A stretch of 64,000 nucleotides of DNA from an uncultured Sulfitobacter sp. (GTDB lineage Bacteria > Pseudomonadota > Alphaproteobacteria > Rhodobacterales > Rhodobacteraceae), in the NCBI RefSeq assembly GCF_947502895.1, contig NZ_CANNBM010000004.1, positions 286,548 through 350,547 on the forward strand, in the 5' to 3' direction. The first letter of the stretch is position 1. Every line of letters begins with the position of its first letter. Of this stretch, positions 9,240 through 17,956 are shown piece after piece. The notes beneath the pieces are model-generated. The model did not search any database. It worked only from the letters and a program-made list of their open reading frames with translations, and was not told the origin of the DNA. The translations under genes and the position numbers were made by a program.

Positions 9240-9748
9240 TATGCATCCTCTGGCATAAAGATTAAGTCTGATACAGGTGTCGTAACACCTATCACTTTCA
9301 ACATCTGGCTGATCTGTCCGCGGTGATGGGTCTGGTGGTTAAACATATGTGCAATGCAAACCGACCTTGGCCGCGTTAAATGTTGGTTGGTCGCTCCAGA
9401 AAACCAGCTTTCTTCGCCCTGCAAATCCATATTCGACAGAGTTTGCGCCCAAATGAGAATACGACCATCCAGACGGAAACGCTCTGCGTCCCAGACACCA
9501 TAAGTCGGCGTACAATCAGTGCTCTGGTCACCCGAGAGCTTGGGCGGTGCCACATCGCTGCACAAGCGGCTCATCCATATGGTATCGCCCCACAATATAT
9601 GGTTCAAAGTCCCGAAAATTGATCCAAAGAAGGCACCGCGATCCAATTCGAGTTCGGCCTGATCCAAATGTTTCAGAACGTCGCGCAACTGGTTGTTTTG
9701 CCACGCATTATAGCGCGCCATCTGCACGACATAGTCCTTCTGGATCAC
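9239..9748 (-). CDS. DinB family protein
   Basis: A 169-residue four-helix-bundle protein of the DinB/YfiT superfamily. I start it at the GTG at 9748, which overlaps the upstream stop codon (GTGA) and gives the usual family N-terminus (IQKDYVVQMARYNAWQNNQL). Metal-ligand histidines are visible in LNHILWGD and FNHQTHHRGQISQML, so a divalent metal site is likely. Many family members are thiol-dependent transferases, for example with bacillithiol or mycothiol; the substrate here is unknown. It lies inside the dmdA operon. Confidence 0.82.
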   Translation of the reverse strand: MIQKDYVVQMARYNAWQNNQLRDVLKHLDQAELELDRGAFFGSIFGTLNHILWGDTIWMSRLCSDVAPPKLSGDQSTDCTPTYGVWDAERFRLDGRILIWAQTLSNMDLQGEESWFSGATNQHLTRPRSVCIAHMFNHQTHHRGQISQMLKVIGVTTPVSDLIFMPEDA

Positions 9749-10377
9749 GCAGCACCCTTCCAGTCGATCGGGCAGATTTCCGCAGATTTTCCACCAAAGT
9801 CCCATACACGGCCATAGTCGCGCACTTTGGACTTCACACCGACGGCAGCGATGATATCCGGCCCCATCCAGTATTTGGAATTTGAGATCATGACAGGATG
9901 ATCAGGCTGCGCGCCGTCAATCATCTCGATCTCGCCAGAAATCTTGCGGCCAATCTTGATCGCACGTTTCTTGCCGTCGCGGATAATCTCCACGGGCGCG
10001 CGTTCGGCCCCGATGATCTCGGACACCAGCATGGTGAACAGACCCGTTGTCCCACCCGCTGCACCGGAGAAAATTTGCAACAAGCCATTGTATGCCGCGT
10101 CCGAGGCACGCTCGTCCACATAGGCACCAACGCGCCAGTTGCCCTCGCCCATACGCCCTGGAATATCTACCAGAAGGCCCACGTTCAAACCGCTGAGGTC
10201 TTCGCCTTCAAAGCTCCCCTCATCAATTGCGATTGCCATCCATGCGTGGCAGTGCCCCTCTGTGGGGGGGTGCGCACCAAGGCTCACCACGCAGGGACAG
10301 AACAACTCGCATGAGCAGTTCAGAAACAGCTCTCCCTTGATCGCCCAGTTGGCAGGCGTCATCTCTCTGTTACCCAT
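9745..10377 (-). CDS. DUF1326 domain protein
   Basis: A 210-residue protein with the DUF1326 signature near the N-terminus: a cysteine cluster LNCSCELFCPCVVSLG followed by GHCHAWMAI, suggesting metal binding. The start at 10377 is preferred because GGGAGG sits six bases upstream on the minus strand; the longer frame would overlap the preceding gene. DUF1326 genes commonly sit next to DUF2182 membrane proteins, as here (17-base gap). Function is unknown; the pair may handle a metal or act as a membrane enzyme. The stop overlaps the DinB start. Confidence 0.8.
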   Translation of the reverse strand: MGNREMTPANWAIKGELFLNCSCELFCPCVVSLGAHPPTEGHCHAWMAIAIDEGSFEGEDLSGLNVGLLVDIPGRMGEGNWRVGAYVDERASDAAYNGLLQIFSGAAGGTTGLFTMLVSEIIGAERAPVEIIRDGKKRAIKIGRKISGEIEMIDGAQPDHPVMISNSKYWMGPDIIAAVGVKSKVRDYGRVWDFGGKSAEICPIDWKGAA

Positions 10378-10394
10378 CTTATCCTCCCGATAAG

Positions 10395-11177
10395 TTACGT
10401 TAAATAGGGCCAACCCGCCACGACACCCGCGCCGAGGATCAGGGCAAAACCCATTGGTTTAGTAATATAGTGGCCAATCTGCGGTAGCTTTTCCAGCACC
10501 ATAAAAAACGTGGCAAGGCCCATCCACGCAAGGTTCATCACTCCGCCGGCAAAGCCAAGCGCCATAAAGCCCCAGCAGCAGCCCACACAAAATGCACCAA
10601 GCCCCAGCCCCATGCGCAAACCGCCGCCAAATCCTGTCTTCCAATGGCCCAGAAAATACATCGACGGGCTGTGACACACGCCATGGCAAATCTCCTTGGC
10701 GCGGGTGAACTGGAACAAACCAACAGCCAGCAGCAATCCAGCTGCAAACCAACGCGACTTCGCGATGCCCAGCATATCAATCACGCCACCAAACAACAGC
10801 GCCAGCTGCAACCCTGCCAGTAGCAGGGCAAAGCCCACCCAGACAGCAAAATAGCCAGCAATCACACCCAGCCACCCTGCCCGCGTTCCATTCGCGCTGA
10901 CCATCAGGTCTTCATAAGCGCGCAACGTAGGCACCAGCGTAGGAAGCATCATCGCCGCCATCATTGCCGCCCACATGGTTGCCAGCGGCCAGAATTCTGC
11001 CATCGGCATCTTCATGTCCATGCGCGGATCCATACGGCGCATTGCCTCGCCCATCGCGTCAGGGCGGCCCAGCACATCAAGACCCATCGAGGTGCTCATG
11101 CTGACCATCATCCACCATGACACAAGGATCAGGCCAAAAAAGCCCAGCCAGAGTGTGGAGCGCAAAAGATGGGGCAT
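10395..11177 (-). CDS. DUF2182 predicted metal-binding membrane protein
   Basis: An integral membrane protein of 260 residues with about six to seven helices and a methionine-rich segment (RRMDPRMDMKMPMAEFW, then WAAMMAAMMLPT). Further Cys/His sites are CHGVCHSPSMYFLGH and FCVGCCWGFMALG, all typical of DUF2182. The start at 11177 follows GAGG by eight bases on the minus strand; the next upstream ATG would leave almost no room for a promoter before the divergent gntR. It is the first gene of the dmdA operon. Confidence 0.82.
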   Translation of the reverse strand: MPHLLRSTLWLGFFGLILVSWWMMVSMSTSMGLDVLGRPDAMGEAMRRMDPRMDMKMPMAEFWPLATMWAAMMAAMMLPTLVPTLRAYEDLMVSANGTRAGWLGVIAGYFAVWVGFALLLAGLQLALLFGGVIDMLGIAKSRWFAAGLLLAVGLFQFTRAKEICHGVCHSPSMYFLGHWKTGFGGGLRMGLGLGAFCVGCCWGFMALGFAGGVMNLAWMGLATFFMVLEKLPQIGHYITKPMGFALILGAGVVAGWPYLT

Positions 11178-11210
11178 AAACCAGACCTCATGTACAATCG
11201 TTGTAAATTT

Positions 11211-11256
11211 AATGTCAGACATTTATAGTTTTGCCAAACAGTAAATGTAAGACATA
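11211..11256. promoter_or_regulatory. Two candidate GntR operators between gntR and the dmdA operon
   Basis: Two near-identical inverted repeats are seen: AATGTCAGACATT at 11211..11223 and AATGTAAGACATA at 11244..11256. They share the core ATGTMAGACAT and lie 33 bases apart, about three helical turns. This fits the GT-N3-AC pattern of FadR-type GntR regulators. The second overlaps the gntR start codon. Binding is inferred. Confidence 0.65.
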
Positions 11257-11996
11257 TGAAAATTGATCCAGAAAACCCTGCTGATCTGTCTGCACAGATC
11301 GCAACTGCCATTCGCGATGAAATTGTCAGCGGGCGTTTGATCGTAGATCAACGCCTGCCGTCAGAGGCAGAGATGTCTGACCATTTCGATGTATCCCGCC
11401 CAACCGTTCGCGAAGCCCTCAAACGCCTTGCTGCGCAATCCCTCATACGCACCCAGCGCGGCGCGTCCGGTGGCGCATTCGTAAACAGGCTCAGCTTTCA
11501 AGAGGCGTATGCGCAGCAAATCACTACCTCCACACTCTTGCTTTCGATGAATGCTGTCAGTTTCGAGACCGCATGCGAGGCACGCTTCGCGCTTGAGCGG
11601 TCTTGTGCCGCCCTGTCGGCGCAGCGGCGCAGTGCGGATCAACTGGCCGATATGCGTGCCGAAATCCACCGTCAGTCCCAGCCCGGTCTTACGGACGAGG
11701 CATTTTGCGCCTCTGATGTATCGTTCCACCGTGCGTTGGTGGATGGCGCTCATAACCCTGTCTTGTCCTATCAACTGGCAGGTGCCGTTGAGGCGATGCA
11801 GCCCTTGATGAACATGATTACCTTTTCAGCCCGCGACCGCGCGCGCATTGTGGCGCTGCATCAGGCAATCGCAGACGCAGCAGAAGCACGTGATGGTATC
11901 GCTGTGGCGCAAGGCCTCACGGCGCTCGAGGAAGAAACGCAGACGCTGGCAACAGGCGTTTTTGCTGCGCGGCCTCTAAAATCAAAATCGGATTGA
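11256..11996 (+). CDS. GntR family transcriptional regulator (FadR-type, FCD domain)
   Basis: A 246-residue regulator with an N-terminal winged helix (residues about 15-80; LPSEAEMSDHFDVSRPTVREAL is the HTH core) and a C-terminal all-helical FCD ligand domain. It is divergent from the operon carrying dmdA and acuI, with two shared palindromes between them, so it probably controls that operon and itself. In Ruegeria pomeroyi a GntR gene also adjoins dmdA. The ligand is unknown. There is no strong ribosome-binding site before the ATG, so translation may be weak or leaderless. Confidence 0.88.
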   Translation: MKIDPENPADLSAQIATAIRDEIVSGRLIVDQRLPSEAEMSDHFDVSRPTVREALKRLAAQSLIRTQRGASGGAFVNRLSFQEAYAQQITTSTLLLSMNAVSFETACEARFALERSCAALSAQRRSADQLADMRAEIHRQSQPGLTDEAFCASDVSFHRALVDGAHNPVLSYQLAGAVEAMQPLMNMITFSARDRARIVALHQAIADAAEARDGIAVAQGLTALEEETQTLATGVFAARPLKSKSD

Positions 11997-12006
11997 TAGA
12001 ACAGGT

Positions 12007-12044
12007 ATCGCGGAGCATCCAATACATGCACCGCGATGTTTTCT
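12007..12044 (+). terminator. Candidate terminator of gntR
   Basis: The inverted repeat ATCGCGG (12007..12013) / CCGCGAT (12031..12037), with further pairing inside (GCAT/ATGC), is followed by GTTTTCTT. It lies ten bases after the gntR stop. Confidence 0.65.
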
Positions 12045-12066
12045 TCGTAACTAAATTTGTATCGCG

Positions 12067-12495
12067 CTAGTTCTGCACGATCACCTTCATATTACGCAAG
12101 CCAACCTGCTGGGTCATCGTAAACAGCTTTTTCGCATTTGCCGTGTGCAAACGGATGCAGCCCGCCGAGGCAGGACGTCCCAGACGACTGGTTTGGTTGG
12201 TGCCGTGAATTGCAAAGTTTCCACGGTAGAAAATCGAATAGGGCATCGGTGCATTGTTATAGAGGCTGGATTTGTGGTTTTTGGACAGCCATTTCGCGCG
12301 CCATTGGCCGCGCGGTGTAACCTTACCCTTGCGCGCGGTAGACACGCGCCACGTGTGAATCCGCTTGCCGTCTTTATAAACGCGCATCGTTTGCTCGGAG
12401 ATGTCGACTTTGGCAATAAGACGCCCCGCTTCGACCGCGGCAGGTGCTGTGAAAAGGAAGGAAAGACACAGCGCAGTGGTTGCGATAAATTTCAT
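12067..12495 (-). CDS. L,D-transpeptidase (YkuD domain), exported
   Basis: A 142-residue periplasmic enzyme: an N-terminal signal peptide (MKFIATTALCLSFLFTAPAAVEA) then a compact YkuD catalytic domain. The active-site region is FAIHGTNQTSRLGRPASAGCIRL, where His and the nucleophile Cys of SAGCIRL form the usual pair. It makes or edits 3-3 cross-links in peptidoglycan or attaches proteins to it. I start at 12495, where the signal peptide begins, rather than at the upstream ATG that adds an unrelated hydrophilic leader. Confidence 0.88.
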   Translation of the reverse strand: MKFIATTALCLSFLFTAPAAVEAGRLIAKVDISEQTMRVYKDGKRIHTWRVSTARKGKVTPRGQWRAKWLSKNHKSSLYNNAPMPYSIFYRGNFAIHGTNQTSRLGRPASAGCIRLHTANAKKLFTMTQQVGLRNMKVIVQN

Positions 12496-12789
12496 TTTAA
12501 TTCGTCCCGCATTATATTTTTCATTAGGCGGATGTTCGCCGAACTCATTGCGTTGTGTCAAAGATTATGTCGCCTAACACGCGAAAAACTATGGTTTTCC
12601 ATACCTATTGTGGCCCCCAATCCCCAACCCGCCATACGGGAACGTATACACGCAATTGTGAGGTGACAGCGTTTCGGCAAAATAGCGCATGTAGATTCGC
12701 GGCTCATGGTCCATGTGCTGTGCGCAGCGCATGTTATTTGTTCCGACCCGTACCCGAGTTTGCATCCTCGCTCTTGATATCCAAGCCTA

Positions 12790-13120
12790 CCGTCGCTACT
12801 TGTTAGTTGTCCTTCGGGACTATGGATATAAACGCGCTCGTAATAAGCGGTTCGGACCCGGGGGCGGTACCCGGCGACTCCACCAATCATCCGTCATTTG
12901 CGGATCATGGGGTCGAAACAGGATCGACGAACGTCTAAAGGGGTTATGCTTTATCTCGGCTGGCTGCCACCGTATCGGCGCAAACTGTACAATTGCAAAT
13001 GACAATCGTGCTCCAATGGCGATGGCCGCGTAAGCGACCGGAACTATTGAAACCTAAGTCCTTACGTTTAGCGACCTAAGGCGGGGTTCGCAGGTACCTG
13101 GCAACAGAAACCTGCACTTT
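12790..13120 (+). ncRNA. ssrA: tmRNA, circularly permuted two-piece form
   Basis: The acceptor piece comes first and ends in GGCGACTCCACCA (CCA at 12883..12885). The coding piece starts at 12909 with GGGGTCGAAACAGGATCGACG. GGGGTCG pairs with CGACTCC to form the acceptor stem, showing that the two pieces form one tRNA-like domain. Between them is a 23-base spacer that is removed. The tag reading frame, 12995..13033, encodes ANDNRAPMAMAA then TAA. Outer ends are approximate; the 3' part includes the hairpin GCAGGT/ACCTGC near 13091..13117. It rescues stalled ribosomes and tags their products for ClpXP; sspB lies 2.3 kb downstream. Confidence 0.95.
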
Positions 13121-13273
13121 CCCTCCCCCCCCGCCGAATTGCTACTTCACAACCGTGCGTCTTGACCACGGTACGTCAACCTGTCACCCATAAGAAATGG
13201 GGATGATCTGCGAACGCCCCGTGAGGCGTCAGCCAGAGGTTCGCATGTTTCCAACCGTAAAAGGATGCATGCA

Positions 13274-14089
13274 ATGGCTGCCCCGAATGAAATTACTGTG
13301 ACACAACTCCTCCGTCTGATCGGCCTGCCCGATGCGCCCGTGATCGTGGATATCTCGATTGACCCTGATTTTGAGGATGATCCTTTTCTGATCCCCGGTG
13401 CCTTTCGGCATCCGCACTCCGATATCGAAGGCCTCAAAACCCGCCTTGCAGGCCGCGGGTGCGTGGCAACATGCCAGCAAGGGATCAAACTAAGCCAAGG
13501 TTTGGTTGCACGGCTGCGCGCGGACGGGCTGACGGCAGAGTATTTGCAGGGTGGTAATTATGCTTGGCGCGATCACGCCGGCGCACCGCGTGTGCCCGCG
13601 GCTGCGATTCCGCCAATGATTGATGGCGCGACCCTATGGGTCACGCGCCACCGCCCCAAGATTGACCGCATTGCCTGTCCTTGGCTGATCCGCCGCTTCG
13701 TCGATACCCATGCAAGGTTCTTGTTCGTATCACCCGCCGAAGTGATGGGGGTTGCAGAACGGTATGGCGCAATCCCGTTTGACGTAACAGACGTCTTCTG
13801 GACGCACCGTGGGGATGGCTGTACCTTTGACACCATGTGCGCCGAATTCGGCCTCACAACGCCAGCGCTGGCACGTTTGGCCGATGTTGTGCGCGCCGCC
13901 GATACCAATACCCATCACCTCGCGCCACAAGCCGCCGGTCTGTTGGCTATGTCTGTTGGACTGTCGCGCCAATACCGCGATGATCAGGCCCAGCTGGAGG
14001 CTGGCATGGCAATCTACGATGCACTTTATCGCTGGGCACGCGATGGTCAGAATGAAGGTCATGACTGGCCTGCGGAGCGCAAGCAATGA
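13274..14089 (+). CDS. Rhodanese-ChrB fusion, chromate resistance protein
   Basis: A 271-residue protein. The first about 100 residues look like a rhodanese domain ending in CVATCQQGIKLSQGLVARL and LQGGNYAWRDHAGAP, with Cys in the active-loop position. The rest is a ChrB-type domain (LWVTRHRPKIDRIACPWLIRRFVD; DVFWTHRGDGCTFDTMCAEF). The start at 13274 is chosen because AAAGG lies nine bases upstream. It overlaps chrA by ATGA, so both are co-translated. It probably senses or handles oxyanion stress; the precise activity is unknown. Confidence 0.82.
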   Translation: MAAPNEITVTQLLRLIGLPDAPVIVDISIDPDFEDDPFLIPGAFRHPHSDIEGLKTRLAGRGCVATCQQGIKLSQGLVARLRADGLTAEYLQGGNYAWRDHAGAPRVPAAAIPPMIDGATLWVTRHRPKIDRIACPWLIRRFVDTHARFLFVSPAEVMGVAERYGAIPFDVTDVFWTHRGDGCTFDTMCAEFGLTTPALARLADVVRAADTNTHHLAPQAAGLLAMSVGLSRQYRDDQAQLEAGMAIYDALYRWARDGQNEGHDWPAERKQ

Positions 14090-15342
14090 GCGTGCAAAGC
14101 TGGCGCGAAATGGTGCAGGTCTTTGGCCGCATCGGGATGTTGTCGTTTGGTGGCCCTGCGGCACAAATCGCCCTGATGCACCGTGAATTGGTCGAACAAC
14201 GCAACTGGCTGAGTGAGCAAACCTATCTGCGCGCCCTTAGCCTGTGCATGCTGTTGCCAGGCCCCGAAGCAATGCAGCTGGCGACCTATGCAGGTTGGCG
14301 GATACGCGGAACGGCAGGCGGTCTGTTGGCCGGCCTGCTGTTCGTCATACCAGGTGCAATAGTGATCGCAGTTTTGGCCCTTCTGTATGCGGCTTATGGT
14401 CAATTGCCATTGGTTCAGGCCGCCTTTTTGGGCATCAAAGCCGCTGTGATCGTCGTGGTGTTCCAAGCGCTGCGCAAAGTGGCGGCCAAGGCGCTGGTGG
14501 GGACGCAGGGATGGGCCATTGCCGGACTGTCATTTCTGGGATTGTTTGTTATCGGCCTGCCCTTTCCCTTGATTGTAATCGCTGCGGGTCTTTGGGGCGC
14601 GTGGCGGGCAGAGGGTGCGCAGGACGTGCGACAGGCAGTACCAATTGTCGCACGGCCTTTTCGTGTGATCGGGACTTGGGGATTGCTTTGGGCCAGTCCG
14701 CTCCTCATCGTTTGGGCCATGGGAAATGATTTCCTGTTGGAACTTGGACTGTTTTTCTCAAAACTGGCAATCGTGACCTTTGGCGGCGCTTACGCTGTGC
14801 TGGGGTATATGACCCAAACGGTTGTCACCGATCTGGGCTGGATCACAACGCAACAAATGATCGACGCTTTGGGCCTCGCAGAGACAACCCCCGGGCCGCT
14901 GATATTGGTCACGCAGTTCGTGGCATTGCTGGCAGGGTTCGCGCAATCGGGGCCTGCTGGTGCGATCGCTGCGGGTTTACTGGCCCTATGGGTTACTTTC
15001 ACCCCATGTTTTTTATGGATATTTCTTGCGGGCCCCTATCTGGACCGCCTCAGCACGCAACCACGCCTTTCGGCTGCACTGCGCGCCATAACGGCTGCTG
15101 CTGTAGGGGTGATTGCCAATCTCACCCTTTGGTTCGCACTTCATGTTCTATTCACCACCATACCAGCTCCACAAATCCTCGCCCTGCCCCTGCCCGATTG
15201 GTCCACCTTTAGCCCGACCGCAGCAGCACTCACCATCACGGCAAGCGTTCTGATGCTGGGGCTTGGCATGGGGTTTGTACGCTGCATGGTCGCAATGGCC
15301 GCAATTGCCCTCGCGCTTAACCTTCTGTTGGCAGGCATCTAG
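14086..15342 (+). CDS. chrA: Chromate transporter ChrA (long-chain CHR family)
   Basis: A 418-residue membrane protein with two homologous CHR halves. Each half starts with the family motif: FGRIGMLSFGGPAAQIALMH near residue 12 and FSKLAIVTFGGAYAVLGYM near residue 225. Proline/glycine signatures (LLPGPEAMQLATYAGWR; ETTPGPLILVTQFVA) follow in both. It exports chromate (and possibly sulfate-like anions) across the inner membrane. It overlaps the rhodanese-ChrB gene upstream. Confidence 0.9.
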   Translation: MSVQSWREMVQVFGRIGMLSFGGPAAQIALMHRELVEQRNWLSEQTYLRALSLCMLLPGPEAMQLATYAGWRIRGTAGGLLAGLLFVIPGAIVIAVLALLYAAYGQLPLVQAAFLGIKAAVIVVVFQALRKVAAKALVGTQGWAIAGLSFLGLFVIGLPFPLIVIAAGLWGAWRAEGAQDVRQAVPIVARPFRVIGTWGLLWASPLLIVWAMGNDFLLELGLFFSKLAIVTFGGAYAVLGYMTQTVVTDLGWITTQQMIDALGLAETTPGPLILVTQFVALLAGFAQSGPAGAIAAGLLALWVTFTPCFLWIFLAGPYLDRLSTQPRLSAALRAITAAAVGVIANLTLWFALHVLFTTIPAPQILALPLPDWSTFSPTAAALTITASVLMLGLGMGFVRCMVAMAAIALALNLLLAGI

Positions 15343-15412
15343 AAGCTGCCCCCTTTCATCCCGCCCGGAATCACCTATGATGATTTGAAACGTCACACCT
15401 GAGGGATATGAC

Positions 15413-15901
15413 ATGAGCCGCACCATCGACTATGGAAACCTCATGCACGATGCCATGCGCAGCCTGATCCGTAATGTCCTGCTGGACGTTGCGGACAACG
15501 GTTTGCCCGGCGCGCACCATTTTTTCATTACCTTCGATACATCGCATCCTGATGCCGAATTGGCCGATTGGCTGTCCGATCGCTATCCTGGCGAGATGAC
15601 TGTCGTGATGCAGCATTGGTATGACAATCTGGAAGTGACCAAAGACGGCTTTTCCATCACGCTCAATTTCGGTGACGCCCCAGAGCCGCTGTATATCCCG
15701 TATGATGCAATCCGCACTTTTGTTGACCCTTCCGTAGAATTCGGACTGCGGTTCGAGCAGCAGGAAGATGACGACAAGAAAGTCGTAGCCGTAAAGGCGG
15801 AACCAGATCTCAATCAAATCGAAGAGTCTGAGCTGGAAGTCGAGGAGGCACCTGTAAAGGCCGCAGAAATCGTATCTCTCGACAGTTTTCGCAAAACATG
15901 A
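15413..15901 (+). CDS. sspB: SspB, adaptor delivering ssrA-tagged proteins to ClpXP
   Basis: A 162-residue alphaproteobacterial SspB. The N-terminal substrate-binding domain spans about residues 1-115 (IDYGNLMHDAMRSLIRNVL; HHFFITFDTSHPDAELADWL). A flexible acidic linker follows, then a C-terminal ClpX-docking tail (AAEIVSLDSFRK). It tethers tmRNA-tagged proteins to ClpXP. The tmRNA gene is only 2.3 kb upstream on the same strand. The ATG at 15413 follows TGAGGGATATGAC. Confidence 0.92.
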   Translation: MSRTIDYGNLMHDAMRSLIRNVLLDVADNGLPGAHHFFITFDTSHPDAELADWLSDRYPGEMTVVMQHWYDNLEVTKDGFSITLNFGDAPEPLYIPYDAIRTFVDPSVEFGLRFEQQEDDDKKVVAVKAEPDLNQIEESELEVEEAPVKAAEIVSLDSFRKT

Positions 15902-15966
15902 ACTAGCAAGCGGCAGCATCAGCCGCTAAACAGCGCCTGATCCAATGTCTAATCAGGAGCGCCCCA

Positions 15967-17358
15967 ATGGCCGATACCCGCACAGAAACCGACAGCTTTG
16001 GCCCACTGGAAGTCCCGTCAGACAAGTACTGGGGCGCACAGACACAACGCTCGATCATGAATTTCCCCATCGGTTGGGAAAAGCAGCCCATTGCAATCGT
16101 GCGTGCGTTGGGTGTCATCAAACAAGCCTGCGCCGAGGCCAACATGGCCCAAGGCACGCTGGACGAGGCGCGCGGCAATGCCATCGTGCAGGCCGCCTCC
16201 GAAGTGGTCGCAGGCAAATTCGACGACAACTTCCCGCTGGTGGTTTGGCAGACAGGCTCTGGCACGCAATCCAATATGAACGCGAACGAAGTCATCGCCA
16301 ACCGCGCGATCGAGATAATGGGCGGGGTCATCGGCTCCAAGGACCCCGTGCACCCAAATGATCACTGCAACATGGGGCAATCGTCCAACGACACTTTCCC
16401 GACTGCCATGCACATCGCAACCGCGCGCACGGCCCATGACGTACTGCTGCCCGGTCTGCGAAAACTGCACGCAGCTTTGCAGTCAAAAGTGGAAGAGTTC
16501 GAAGGCATCATCAAGATCGGCCGTACCCATACCCAGGATGCAACGCCGCTGACACTGTCACAGGAGTTTTCGGGCTACACCCATCAGGTGGCTATGAGCA
16601 TCCGCCGCGTAGAAGACGGGCTTGCGCGGATTTATGAGCTGGCCCAAGGCGGTACAGCCGTCGGGACAGGCCTGAACACCAAAAAAGGTTGGGCCGAAAC
16701 AGTTGCTGCCAACATGGCGCGCATTTCTGACCTGCCGTTTGTAACCGCACCCAACAAATTCGAGGCGTTGGCTGCCCATGACGCGATGGTTGAAATCTCG
16801 GGCCACCTGAAAACAGTTGCCGCCAGCTTGTTCAAGATCGCCAATGACATCCGCCTTCTCGGCTCTGGCCCCCGCTGCGGATTGGGCGAATTGATCCTGC
16901 CCGAGAACGAGCCGGGATCGTCCATCATGCCTGGTAAAGTGAACCCCACACAGTGCGAAGCACTCACTCAGGTTTGTGCCCATGTCTTTGGAAACGATGC
17001 TGCCGTCGGGTTTGCAGGTTCACAGGGGCATTTCGAACTGAACGTCTACAAACCTATGATGGCCTATAACGTTCTGCAATCTATGCAGCTTTTGGGTGAT
17101 GCAGCGTCTACCTTTACTGACAATCTAATTGTCGACCTGAAAGCAGACGCCGACCGCATTGAAAAGCTCATGCGCGAATCTTTGATGCTTGTTACGGCTC
17201 TGGCACCTGAAATCGGGTACGACAATGCGACGAAAGTCGCAAAAACTGCTCATAAGAACGGCACGACACTCAAGGAAGAGGCAATTGCGCTGGGGTTTGT
17301 CGATGCAGAGACATTTGACCGCGTTGTGCGCCCCGAAAACATGATCGGACCAAAATGA
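15967..17358 (+). CDS. fumC: Fumarate hydratase class II
   Basis: A 463-residue iron-independent fumarase of the TCA cycle, converting fumarate to malate in the cytosol. Visible family marks are TGSGTQSNMNANEVIANRA, SSNDTFPTAMHIA, GRTHTQDATPLTLSQEFSG and the signature GSSIMPGKVNPTQCEA. Full-length. Its stop overlaps the start of the small DUF4169 gene (ATGA), so three genes are probably co-translated. Confidence 0.97.
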   Translation: MADTRTETDSFGPLEVPSDKYWGAQTQRSIMNFPIGWEKQPIAIVRALGVIKQACAEANMAQGTLDEARGNAIVQAASEVVAGKFDDNFPLVVWQTGSGTQSNMNANEVIANRAIEIMGGVIGSKDPVHPNDHCNMGQSSNDTFPTAMHIATARTAHDVLLPGLRKLHAALQSKVEEFEGIIKIGRTHTQDATPLTLSQEFSGYTHQVAMSIRRVEDGLARIYELAQGGTAVGTGLNTKKGWAETVAANMARISDLPFVTAPNKFEALAAHDAMVEISGHLKTVAASLFKIANDIRLLGSGPRCGLGELILPENEPGSSIMPGKVNPTQCEALTQVCAHVFGNDAAVGFAGSQGHFELNVYKPMMAYNVLQSMQLLGDAASTFTDNLIVDLKADADRIEKLMRESLMLVTALAPEIGYDNATKVAKTAHKNGTTLKEEAIALGFVDAETFDRVVRPENMIGPK

Positions 17359-17531
17359 ACACGCCCCTAAATCTCAACAAAATCCGTAAAGAGCGCGGGC
17401 GCACTTCGCGCCGCGCCCGAGCGGACGAGAATGCTGTACAATTCGGCCAGACCAAGGCGCAAAAGGAAGCACTAAAGGCCCGCGCCGAGCTGATATCGCG
17501 CAAGCTGGATGGCCACAAGAAGGAAACATGA
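17355..17531 (+). CDS. Small DUF4169 family protein
   Basis: A 58-residue, highly basic, probably helical protein (MNTPLNLNKIRKERGRTSRR...). The pattern NLNxxRKxR...KAxADxNAVxxGxTKA matches the DUF4169 family, which is common in Rhodobacteraceae. It overlaps fumC by ATGA and the next gene by ATGA. Function is unknown. Too short for most gene finders, but overlap and family pattern support it. Confidence 0.75.
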   Translation: MNTPLNLNKIRKERGRTSRRARADENAVQFGQTKAQKEALKARAELISRKLDGHKKET

Positions 17532-17752
17532 GCGCGCGGCCCGTCAAACACTCTGTAACGTTGCACGGGCACCGCACCTCTATTTCGCTCGAAGCCCCGT
17601 TCTGGGCCGAACTCCGTGCAATTGCACAGGAGCAATCAAAGCCGATCAATGCTTTGGTCGCTGAAATTGATGCGGCGCGTGGTATGGACAGCGGACTGGC
17701 GTCAGCAATCCGTGTTTATGTGCTTGAAGCAGTAAGGAGCCGTTTACCTTAA
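17528..17752 (+). CDS. Ribbon-helix-helix domain protein
   Basis: A 74-residue protein with a ribbon-helix-helix pattern: a beta strand HSVTLHGHRTSISLEAPFWAELRAIA followed by two helices ending in RVYVLEAVRSRL. It matches the RHH_4 group of small DNA-binding or antitoxin-like proteins, but no toxin gene is adjacent. It follows fumC and DUF4169 with overlapping codons. The target is unknown. Confidence 0.75.
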   Translation: MSARPVKHSVTLHGHRTSISLEAPFWAELRAIAQEQSKPINALVAEIDAARGMDSGLASAIRVYVLEAVRSRLP

Positions 17753-17956
17753 TTAGAGAAGGCTACCGGAGGACGATACCAGCGCCACTCTCCCCCGAGG
17801 CGTGGATCACACGTCTGCCCACCCCAAAGCGGCGCGGTTCTCATGGTGTAGAGAACGCGCGCCAATTCATCATACTCTGTAAGCAAGAGCCGATCCGCGT
17901 GATCCTTTGCCCGACTATTCGAAAAATCGGACCGGAATTTTCATAAGTTGCGCGTG

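Noticed and set aside
12713..13033. Plus-strand open frame ending in NDNRAPMAMAA as a protein gene
   Set aside because: Only the last 12 codons are translated, as the tmRNA tag; the rest is structured RNA with tRNA-like features.
17528..17752. Toxin-antitoxin pair built on the ribbon-helix-helix protein
   Set aside because: The adjacent DUF4169 protein is not a known toxin and no other toxin candidate is adjacent.
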